In this document: positions 44,052-50,968 of the stretch, in pieces | Layout: each line of letters starts with the position of its first letter | Position numbering within the stretch: the stretch's first letter is position 1 | Assembly (NCBI RefSeq): GCF_901827205.1 | Contig: NZ_LR594675.1 | Span: 930,001 to 994,000, forward strand | DNA: 64,000 bases | Reading direction: 5' to 3' | From: Variovorax sp. PBS-H4 | GTDB taxonomy: Bacteria > Pseudomonadota > Gammaproteobacteria > Burkholderiales > Burkholderiaceae_C | Program-made: the position numbers and the translations under genes | Notes under the pieces: generated by a model | Told to the model about the DNA's origin: nothing | What the model saw: only the letters and a program-made list of their open reading frames with translations | Database searches by the model: none

Positions 44052-44279
44052 CCGCGATCGGCTGACCTTCTATACAATCGCGCGCCTGTTCCGGAGCTCA
44101 GGCACCGTCCTTGCCGGGACGATGTGTGACTTTTGGCATAGAGCGGCACACGTTTTCGGCATGCTTTCGGGGGTATAACCCCTGGGTTCGCCGCTGGCGC
44201 CCATGGGCAGCAGTGGCGCCCATGGGATCGATCCCTCCCTTTGAAAGCGCGTACCAGTTCGTCGAAGGAGCCAGTCACC
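44052..44279 (+). promoter_or_regulatory. Promoter candidate and structured leader of the dksA-like gene
   Basis: A TACAAT hexamer at 44073-44078 is a possible -10 element. The roughly 190 nt that follow contain a GGGGT/ACCCC hairpin (44170-44182). They also contain two direct copies of TGGCGCCCATGGG (44195 and 44214), each with an internal CCCATGGG palindrome. The leader ends in AAGGAG 9 nt before the GTG start. A long, folded 5' leader suggests post-transcriptional control; this is inference. Confidence 0.4.
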
Positions 44280-45197
44280 GTGAAGAAACCAGTCGCCCAG
44301 GCAAAGCCCGTTTCCAAGCCGGCCGTCAAGAAGACGGCGGTTGCCAAGCAGGCTGTGTCCGTCGCGAAGAAGGTTTCCGCGCCCAAGACCGTCGCGCCTG
44401 TCGCGCCGCCGAAGCCTTCTGCCACGAGCAAGGCCAAGGCGGGTGCAGGCGCTTCCTCATCAACCCAGGCGGCCGGTCCACGCGCCGCCGCACCTTCATC
44501 GATTCCCGCTAAAAAGGCGGTTGCGGCCGCTGCCGCAGCGACACCTGCTATGACCACTCCGACCACCCCCACCGACACTCCTTCCTCCAACGCACCGGCA
44601 CCCGCTCGCGGTGGGCGCGTCTCGCGGCTGTCGCAGCTGACGGTGCCCTCGATGCCGCAATCGGTGGCGTCCACTGCGGCCAAGTCCAGCTTCGTCCAGG
44701 ACTTGAAGACCGCGCTGGTGCCGCCGCCGCCGGTCGCCATCAAGAAAGATCCCAAGCTCGCGAACAACTGGAAGACCAAGTCGGTCGAGGAACTCACCGA
44801 TGCCGAGGTGATCGCCATGCCGGACTCGGAGTACATGAACGAAAAGCAGATGGCCTTTTTCCGGCTCAAGCTGCAAGCGCTCAAGCGCGGCATTCTCGAG
44901 AACGCCGGCGAGACCACCGAGCACCTGCGGGAGGACACCGTGGTGGTGCCCGACCCGGCCGACCGTGCCACCATCGAGGAAGAGCACGCGCTCGAGTTGC
45001 GTACCCGCGACCGCGAGCGCAAGCTGCTGAAGAAGATCGAGCAGTCGATCCAGCGCATCGACGCCGGCGACTACGGCTACTGCGACGAGACCGGCGAGCC
45101 GATCGGCGTCGGCCGCCTGCTGGCCCGCCCGACCGCCACGCTGTCGCTCGAGGCGCAGCAGCGCCGGGAGCTCAAGCAGAAGATGTTCGGCGACTGA
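44280..45197 (+). CDS. dksA: DksA/TraR-family RNA polymerase regulator with long N-terminal extension
   Basis: A 305-residue DksA-type protein. The C-terminal 150 residues match DksA, including the coiled-coil tip D-P-A-D-R-A, which inserts into the RNA polymerase secondary channel. The zinc-finger region reads CDETGEPIGVGRLLARPTAT, then SLEAQ; only one of the four cysteines remains, as in cysteine-poor DksA forms. The N-terminal half is Lys/Ala/Pro/Ser-rich and probably disordered. GTG at 44280 is chosen for its strong ribosome binding site; TTG at 44241 and ATG at 44550 are in frame. Confidence 0.85.
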   Translation: MKKPVAQAKPVSKPAVKKTAVAKQAVSVAKKVSAPKTVAPVAPPKPSATSKAKAGAGASSSTQAAGPRAAAPSSIPAKKAVAAAAAATPAMTTPTTPTDTPSSNAPAPARGGRVSRLSQLTVPSMPQSVASTAAKSSFVQDLKTALVPPPPVAIKKDPKLANNWKTKSVEELTDAEVIAMPDSEYMNEKQMAFFRLKLQALKRGILENAGETTEHLREDTVVVPDPADRATIEEEHALELRTRDRERKLLKKIEQSIQRIDAGDYGYCDETGEPIGVGRLLARPTATLSLEAQQRRELKQKMFGD

Positions 45198-45228
45198 GTC
45201 GCCGAGGCATCGAAGGGAGTCGTTGCGC

Positions 45229-46842
45229 ATGGCCAAAGAAGACACCGGCCGGCTGCTGTCAAAGGTGGCCAAGTTCGTTCGCAATCCACTCAAGGATTGG
45301 TCCGAACTCGACGCCGAGGAGTCCTCGCAGCTCGAAAACGGCTACAGCCGCGAGATGCTCAAGGAAATGATCGAGCGGCGGCAGCGCAATGACTTCGTGC
45401 GCCGCCGCGAGTTCGACATGCTGCGCAAATTGCGCCAGCGGGAGGCTGCCGGCGGGCGCGACCCGGGCGCCACGCCGTCCTCCTTCAACATCAGCAGCAC
45501 CACCGGCAAGACGGAGGGCCGTGCGCTCACGCTCAAGAAGATCGCCGAGATCGAAGAGCAGATGTCGCAGCAATGGTGGAAGAACCGCGGCCCGGGCGGC
45601 GAGCAGGGCTCGGGAGAAGGCAAGGCCAGCGGCGACATGGCTGCCCAGCACGCGCGGGCGTACGCCGACACCGTGCCTGGCGTGTCGCAGCCGCAGGGCG
45701 CCGCGGGCTCGTCCGCCGTGCCCTCGGTCTCCGACGGCTGCATCGAGGAGGCGGCGATCCGCTTCGCCCACGGCGACGACGCCGGCACGGAAGCCATTCT
45801 TCTGCAAGCGCTGGCGCCCGAGGCGTCTGGCGCCGATCATGACGACACGTGGCGGGCGCTGTTCGACTTCTATCGTGCCGTGGGCGATGCCGAGAAGTTT
45901 TCGGCGGCGGCTGCGCGCTACATGCAGCGCACCAGGCGGAATGCGCCCGAATGGATCTCGTTGCGTGCAGTGGGGCGCCATGCCCAGGTCGCGGCGGCAT
46001 CGGCCATCACCGCACCCCCGCCGGCACCGGCAGGCGGCGCCGACTGGGCCAGCCCGGCGGTGCTCAGGCGCGAAGACCTGCTCGGCCTGACGCGAGCGCT
46101 CGGTGCGGCCGGCCCCACCTGGAAGCTGGACTGGAGCGCGCTCGACGCCATCGAGCCCGACGCCGCCGGTCCGCTGCGTGCGCTTTTCAACCATTGGGCC
46201 GACTCGGCCGTGCAGTTGCGCTTTGCGGGCGCCGATCGGCTGCAGATCGTGCTCACCGGGGCCACTCCGGTCAACGAACGCCGGGTCGACGCCATCTGGT
46301 GGCAACTGCACATGGCTGCGCTGCGTGTCATGCATCGCCCCGACGAGTTCGAGTTGCTGGCCCTCAACTACTGCATCACCTACGAAGTGTCGCCCCCGCC
46401 TTGGGAAGACCCGAAAGGCGATTTCGGGGAGCTCGAGGTCTCGTCGATCGCGGAAAGGACCTCCATGCCTTCCCCCGCAACGCCTTCCGTGTCCTCGGGA
46501 TTCTCGATCTCGGGACACGATGACGAGCTGATCGGGGCCGACGCCGTGCCGACCCACGCCGCTGCCGGCCACGGCTCTCTGGTGGGAGAGATCGCCGGCG
46601 AATCGCTCTCGACCTGGGAGCGCCTCGACCAGGAATTGGCCGGTGCGCAGGGCTTGTCCATTTCGTGCTCAGGGCTGGTGCGCCTGGATTTCGTGGCTGC
46701 CGGTTCGCTGCTGAACTGGGTCACCGCCCGCGATGCGCGCGGCGAGCGGGTGGCCTTCGTCGACGCGCATCGCCTGATCGCTGCGTTCTTCGGCGTGATC
46801 GGGATTGCGGACCACGCCGAAGTCGCGATCAGGGCGAACTGA
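45229..46842 (+). CDS. STAS-domain-containing protein
   Basis: A 537-residue cytoplasmic protein. The first 110 residues are charged and helical (KEDTGRLLSKVAKFVRNPL, YSREMLKEMIERRQRNDFVR). A linker and a tetratricopeptide-like region follow (about 165-235). The C-terminal part (about 255-380 and 440-537) contains two STAS-like segments; the last (ISCSGLVRLDFVAAGSLLNW) is the clearest. STAS domains mediate anti-sigma-antagonist-type interactions. It is conserved next to dksA and hslV in related bacteria as I recall. The ATG at 45229 follows GAAGGGAG. The role is unknown. Confidence 0.8.
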   Translation: MAKEDTGRLLSKVAKFVRNPLKDWSELDAEESSQLENGYSREMLKEMIERRQRNDFVRRREFDMLRKLRQREAAGGRDPGATPSSFNISSTTGKTEGRALTLKKIAEIEEQMSQQWWKNRGPGGEQGSGEGKASGDMAAQHARAYADTVPGVSQPQGAAGSSAVPSVSDGCIEEAAIRFAHGDDAGTEAILLQALAPEASGADHDDTWRALFDFYRAVGDAEKFSAAAARYMQRTRRNAPEWISLRAVGRHAQVAAASAITAPPPAPAGGADWASPAVLRREDLLGLTRALGAAGPTWKLDWSALDAIEPDAAGPLRALFNHWADSAVQLRFAGADRLQIVLTGATPVNERRVDAIWWQLHMAALRVMHRPDEFELLALNYCITYEVSPPPWEDPKGDFGELEVSSIAERTSMPSPATPSVSSGFSISGHDDELIGADAVPTHAAAGHGSLVGEIAGESLSTWERLDQELAGAQGLSISCSGLVRLDFVAAGSLLNWVTARDARGERVAFVDAHRLIAAFFGVIGIADHAEVAIRAN

Positions 46843-46942
46843 CACCGAGCTTCCACGACGCCAGTGCAGCGGGCGTTGGCCTCTTCACCGAAGAGGTCGC
46901 CGCAACGCGTTATTCTGTTTCTCGCCCGCTCCCCCGTCCCAG

Positions 46943-46970
46943 CTTGCATTCGTGCAGCCCAACGCCATAT
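46943..46970 (+). promoter_or_regulatory. Sigma32-like heat-shock promoter of hslVU
   Basis: CTTGCAT (46943-46949), then 13 nt, then CGCCATAT (46963-46970). This is close to the sigma32 consensus (CTTGAA, 13-14 nt, CCCCATNT), as expected for hslVU. The -10 element ends only 7 nt before the hslV ATG, and no ribosome binding site is seen between, so the transcript may be leaderless or nearly so. Confidence 0.5.
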
Positions 46971-46977
46971 CTTCTCG

Positions 46978-47523
46978 ATGGAACAATTTCACGGAACCAC
47001 GATCATCAGCGTGCGCCGCAAGACCCCGAACGGCGACCAGGTCGCGATCGGTGGTGATGGCCAGGTCACACTGGGCAACATCGTCATCAAGGGCAGCGCG
47101 CGCAAGGTGCGTCGGCTCTACCAGGGCAAGGTGCTCGCCGGTTTCGCCGGCGCCACGGCCGACGCCTTTACGCTCTTCGAGCGCTTCGAGGGCAAGCTCG
47201 AGAAGCACCAGGGCCACCTGGCGCGTGCTGCCATCGAACTGACCAAAGACTGGCGCACCGACCGTGTGCTGCGCCGCCTCGAAGCGATGCTCGCTGTCGC
47301 CGACGCCCACAGTTCGCTGATCATCACTGGCAACGGCGACGTGCTGGAGCCCGAAAACGGCATCATCGCGATCGGCTCCGGCGGCGCCTATGCCCAGGCC
47401 GCGGCCAAGGCGCTGCTCGACCACACCGAGCTGAGCGCTGCCGACATCGTCAAGAGGTCGCTCGAGATTGCGGGCGAGCTCTGCATCTACACCAACATGC
47501 ACCACACCATCGAGACCCTGTGA
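46978..47523 (+). CDS. hslV: ATP-dependent protease HslVU, peptidase subunit
   Basis: A 181-residue proteasome-like peptidase. The propeptide MEQFHG precedes the N-terminal catalytic threonine (TTIISVRRK). Other conserved parts are VAIGGDGQVTLG, LYQGKVLAGFAGATADAFTL and IGSGGAYAQAAAKAL. HslV dodecamers degrade proteins unfolded by HslU. The start at 46978 is set by the short propeptide; upstream in-frame starts would add unrelated sequence. The stop overlaps a GTG of hslU. Confidence 0.96.
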   Translation: MEQFHGTTIISVRRKTPNGDQVAIGGDGQVTLGNIVIKGSARKVRRLYQGKVLAGFAGATADAFTLFERFEGKLEKHQGHLARAAIELTKDWRTDRVLRRLEAMLAVADAHSSLIITGNGDVLEPENGIIAIGSGGAYAQAAAKALLDHTELSAADIVKRSLEIAGELCIYTNMHHTIETL

Positions 47524-47540
47524 GCCCAGCGAGCGACCCC

Positions 47541-48863
47541 ATGCCCATGACCCCACAGGAAATCGTCTCCGAGCTCGACAACCACATCGTCGGGCAGCCC
47601 GATGCCAAGCGAGCCGTCGCCATCGCGCTGCGCAACCGCTGGCGCCGCCAGCAGGTCGATGAAAAGCTGCGCGCCGAGATCACGCCCAAGAACATCCTCA
47701 TGATCGGCCCCACCGGGGTGGGCAAGACCGAGATCGCGCGCCGGCTTGCGCGCCTGGCCGACGCACCCTTCATCAAGGTCGAGGCCACCAAGTTCACCGA
47801 GGTGGGCTACGTAGGCAAGGACGTCGACTCGATCGTGCGCGATCTGGCCGAAATGGCCGTCAAGCAGACGCGCGAGAGCGAGAGCGCCAAGGTGCGCATG
47901 CGCGCCGAGGATGGTGCCGAGGAGCGCATCCTCGACGTCTTGCTGCCGCCGGCGCGCACGGCGGACGGCTCCAACGCCGAGAGCAGCAACGCCACCCGCC
48001 AGGCTTTCCGCAAGAAGCTGCGCGAGCATCAGCTGGACGACAAGGAGATCGAGATCGAGCTGGCCGAGCAACGCGCCCCGCTCGAGATCATGGGGCCCGC
48101 CGGCATGGAAGACATGACGGAGCAGCTGCGCGGCATGTTCGGCCAGCTCGCCCAGGGCCGGCGCAAGACGCGCAAGCTCAAGATCGGCGAGGCCATGCGC
48201 CTGCTGATCGACGAGGAGGCGGCCAAGCTGGTCAATGAGGAAGAAATCCGCGCCCAGGCGATTCACAACGCCGAGCAGAACGGCATCGTCTTCATCGACG
48301 AGATCGACAAGGTGGCCACCCGCAGCGAGGCGCAGGGCGCCGACGTGTCGCGCCAGGGCGTGCAACGCGACCTGCTGCCGCTGGTCGAGGGCACCGCGGT
48401 GAGCACCAAGTACGGCGTGGTGCGCACCGACCACATCCTCTTCATCGCCAGCGGCGCCTTCCACCTGAGCAAGCCCAGCGACCTGATTCCGGAGCTGCAA
48501 GGCCGCTTTCCGATTCGCGTTGAACTCCAATCGCTCTCGGTGGCGGATTTCGAGAGCATCCTGACCCAGACGCGCGCCTCGCTGGTCAAGCAGTACCAGG
48601 CGCTGCTGGCGACCGAAGGCGTGACGCTGGAGTTCACGGCCGACGGCATTACCCGGCTCGCCAGCATCGCCTACGAAGTCAACGAGCGCACCGAGAACAT
48701 CGGTGCCCGGCGGCTCTCGACCGTCATGGAACGCCTGCTCGACGAGGTGAGCTTCGACGCGGCCAAGCTCGAAGGCGAGACGGTTCGCATCGACGCCGCC
48801 TACGTGGACGCGCGTCTTTCGGCACTAAGTCACGACGAAGACCTCTCCAGATTCATCCTCTGA
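47541..48863 (+). CDS. hslU: ATP-dependent protease HslVU, ATPase subunit
   Basis: A 440-residue AAA+ unfoldase. Walker A is GPTGVGKT (56-63), Walker B is GIVFIDEIDKV, sensor and arginine regions are present, and the I domain (about 105-240) contains the MEDMTEQLRGMF segment. The C-terminus LSRFIL, which docks into HslV, is intact. The ATG at 47541 gives the usual N-terminus (MPMTPQEIVSELD). A GTG at 47520 overlapping the hslV stop would add 7 residues and cannot be excluded. Confidence 0.96.
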   Translation: MPMTPQEIVSELDNHIVGQPDAKRAVAIALRNRWRRQQVDEKLRAEITPKNILMIGPTGVGKTEIARRLARLADAPFIKVEATKFTEVGYVGKDVDSIVRDLAEMAVKQTRESESAKVRMRAEDGAEERILDVLLPPARTADGSNAESSNATRQAFRKKLREHQLDDKEIEIELAEQRAPLEIMGPAGMEDMTEQLRGMFGQLAQGRRKTRKLKIGEAMRLLIDEEAAKLVNEEEIRAQAIHNAEQNGIVFIDEIDKVATRSEAQGADVSRQGVQRDLLPLVEGTAVSTKYGVVRTDHILFIASGAFHLSKPSDLIPELQGRFPIRVELQSLSVADFESILTQTRASLVKQYQALLATEGVTLEFTADGITRLASIAYEVNERTENIGARRLSTVMERLLDEVSFDAAKLEGETVRIDAAYVDARLSALSHDEDLSRFIL

Positions 48864-49035
48864 TCGTCCTTTTGCACTCGTACGGTTCGCGCAACACATT
48901 CATTGCGCGAGCTAAGTACTTCATCTGCAACGGAAATTCGGTGTTTTCGAGGCTTCAGAAACACCGCTAAGTTGTTGATTCCATTACAAAAAATAGCCGC
49001 GACGCCCCGTTGCATGGTAGGTGTTTCCTGCTACA

Positions 49036-49070
49036 GTGCAAAAAAGTGCAGTTAAGTGGGAAAAAGTGTC
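49036..49070 (+). promoter_or_regulatory. MraZ-box-like direct repeats upstream of mraZ
   Basis: Four GTG-starting pentamers (GTGCA, GTGCA, GTGGG, GTGTC) begin at 49036, 49046, 49056 and 49066, exactly 10 bp apart, with A-rich 5-nt spacers. MraZ is known to bind direct TGGG-type repeats with 5-nt spacers upstream of its own gene, so this is very probably the autoregulatory operator. A weak promoter (TTGCAT at 49011, TACAGT at 49032) lies directly ahead. Confidence 0.75.
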
Positions 49071-49124
49071 CGTTCGTGCCTCGCCGAGGTGCACGGCGCC
49101 TTTCCAAGACAGGGGTTCGCGGTC

Positions 49125-49553
49125 GTGTTTCAAGGGGCTTCATCGCTCAGTCTCGATGCCAAGGGGCGGCTCTCCGTGCCGACCCGGCATCGTGACGTCC
49201 TGAGTGCGACGGCCGGCAGCCAGCTCACGATCACCAAGCACCCGCACGGCTGCCTGATGGTGTTCCCGCGTCCGGAGTGGGAGAAATTTCGCGAGCGCAT
49301 CGCGGCGCTCCCCATGTCGGCACAGTGGTGGAAACGCGTCTTCCTGGGCAACGCAATGGACGTGGACATGGATGGCACCGGCCGCGTGCTGATCTCCCCC
49401 GAGCTGCGCGCGGCTGCCGGCATCACGCGCGACGCGCTGCTGCTCGGCATGGGCAACCACTTCGAGCTCTGGGACAAGGCCACCTACGACGCCAAGGAGG
49501 CCGAGGCCACCCAGGGAGAGATGCCCGATGTGTTCCAGGACTTCTCTTTCTGA
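49125..49553 (+). CDS. mraZ: Transcriptional regulator MraZ
   Basis: A 142-residue AbrB-like DNA-binding protein that represses the dcw cluster. It contains two copies of the MraZ domain (SLSLDAKGRLSVPTRHRD; MDVDMDGTGRVLISPELR). The GTG at 49125 gives the standard N-terminus (VFQGASSLSLDAKGR) and length; earlier in-frame starts would translate the operator. It is the first gene of the dcw cluster, and rsmH begins 8 nt after it. Confidence 0.95.
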   Translation: MFQGASSLSLDAKGRLSVPTRHRDVLSATAGSQLTITKHPHGCLMVFPRPEWEKFRERIAALPMSAQWWKRVFLGNAMDVDMDGTGRVLISPELRAAAGITRDALLLGMGNHFELWDKATYDAKEAEATQGEMPDVFQDFSF

Positions 49554-49561
49554 GGCCGGCA

Positions 49562-50485
49562 GTGCAAACGCCATGGAGCCATACGACCGTGCTGTTGAAG
49601 GAGGCGGTGGAAGCACTCCTCCCCGGCACCGCGCCCGGCTCCGGCACCTATGTGGATGCCACCTTCGGTCGAGGCGGCCATTCCCGGGCGATCCTGGAGA
49701 GGCTGTCGGAGGCCGGCCGGTTGATCGCGTTCGACAAGGACGCGGAAGCGGTGGCCGAGGCGGCGCGCATCGAGGATGCGCGTTTTTCCATCCGGCACCA
49801 GAGCTTCGGCCACCTGGGGGAGCTGCCGCCGCGCAGCCTTGCTGGCGTGCTGATGGACCTCGGCGTGAGCTCCCCCCAGATCGACAACCCCGTTCGGGGT
49901 TTTTCTTTTCGTTTCGACGGCCCGCTCGACATGCGCATGGACACCACGCGCGGCCAGAGCGTGGCCGAATGGCTGGCGACGGCCGAAGTGCAGCAGATGG
50001 CGGAGGTGATTCGTGACTATGGCGAAGAACGGTTTGCTGTTCAGATTGCAAAGGCGATTGCAGCTCGCCGACAAGAACGGGGCCCAATTTCAACCACCGC
50101 CGAGCTGGCCGAGCTCGTGGCTGGCACGGTCAAAACCCGCGAGCCGGGCCAGAACCCTGCAACGCGCACATTTCAGGCTTTTCGGATTTTCATCAACGCC
50201 GAGCTTGAAGAGCTGCAACAGGCGCTAGAGGCGAGTCTTTCCGTGCTGCAACCCCAGGGCCGGCTCGCGGTGATCAGCTTCCATTCGCTGGAAGACCGCA
50301 TCGTGAAGCAGTTCATCGCCAGGCATTCGCGCGAGGTCTACGACCGCCGCGCGCCCTTTGCCGCGCCTCGCGCGATGAAGCTGCGCGCACTCGGCCGCAT
50401 CAAGGCGACCGAGGCCGAGGTGGACGCCAACCCCCGCGCCCGCAGCGCCATCCTGCGCGTCGCCGAACGCACCGGGGAGCCTTGA
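49562..50485 (+). CDS. rsmH: 16S rRNA (cytosine-1402-N4)-methyltransferase
   Basis: A 307-residue methyltransferase for N4 of C1402 in 16S rRNA (formerly MraW). The SAM-binding segment is TYVDATFGRGGHSRAIL, followed by LMDLGVSSPQIDNPVRGFSF, YGEERFA and LAVISFHSLEDRIVK. A GTG start at 49562 fits the family N-terminus (VQTPWSHTTVLLKEAV). It lies between mraZ and ftsL as usual. Confidence 0.96.
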   Translation: MQTPWSHTTVLLKEAVEALLPGTAPGSGTYVDATFGRGGHSRAILERLSEAGRLIAFDKDAEAVAEAARIEDARFSIRHQSFGHLGELPPRSLAGVLMDLGVSSPQIDNPVRGFSFRFDGPLDMRMDTTRGQSVAEWLATAEVQQMAEVIRDYGEERFAVQIAKAIAARRQERGPISTTAELAELVAGTVKTREPGQNPATRTFQAFRIFINAELEELQQALEASLSVLQPQGRLAVISFHSLEDRIVKQFIARHSREVYDRRAPFAAPRAMKLRALGRIKATEAEVDANPRARSAILRVAERTGEP

Positions 50486-50487
50486 GC

Positions 50488-50850
50488 GTGGTGCGCTTGA
50501 ACCTCCTCCTGCTCACGGCGGTGATCGCCTCCGCGATCTACCTGGTGCACACGCAGTACCTGTCACGCCAGCTGTTCACCGAGCTGCACCGGGTGCAGAG
50601 CGAGGCGCGCCGGCTGGAACTCGAGCGCGACCGGCTGGAAGTCGACAAGCGCGCCCAGGCCACGCCCCTGCGCGTGGAGCGGCTGGCCAAGGAACAGCTG
50701 AAGATGCGCACCACCACGCCTGCGATCACGCAGTACGTGCGCGCTGACGGCACGGTGATTCCGGCGGTCGCGGCGCCCGCCATTCCGCCCACGGCGCCTG
50801 CAGTGCGCCCGGGAGCCGCCGCCGCGCCGGCCCGCAGGAGCACGCCATGA
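50488..50850 (+). CDS. ftsL: Cell division protein FtsL
   Basis: A 120-residue single-pass inner-membrane division protein. A membrane segment (about 3-20, LNLLLLTAVIASAIYLV) is followed by a periplasmic coiled coil (FTELHRVQSEARRLELERDR) and a Pro/Ala-rich tail. It acts with FtsB and FtsQ to activate FtsWI. The GTG at 50488 is chosen because GGGGAG lies 8 nt upstream; TTG at 50482 and GTG at 50491 are alternatives. Its TGA opens the double repeat leading to ftsI. Confidence 0.88.
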   Translation: MVRLNLLLLTAVIASAIYLVHTQYLSRQLFTELHRVQSEARRLELERDRLEVDKRAQATPLRVERLAKEQLKMRTTTPAITQYVRADGTVIPAVAAPAIPPTAPAVRPGAAAAPARRSTP

Positions 50851-50968
50851 GCCGCACGGCCGCTCCGAAGGCGAATAGCACCGCAGCCGAAGGCGAAGGT
50901 ACTCCAGCGAGCCGCACGGCCGCTCCGCAGGCGAATGGCATCCTGGCCCGCAGGTTGGAGGTGATCCA
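50848..50968 (+). repeat. Intercistronic relay repeat, copy D (tandem double copy)
   Basis: Two tandem copies between ftsL and ftsI. D1 (50848-50908) is the cleanest version. D2 (50909-50968) begins with the same GAGCCGCACGGCCGCTCCG and diverges toward its end. An ATG at 50847 overlapping the ftsL stop opens a 41-codon frame (beginning MSRTAAPKANSTAAEGEGTP). Its TGA at 50970-50972 overlaps the ftsI ATG. The 118-nt gap is thus about two repeat lengths. Confidence 0.88.
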
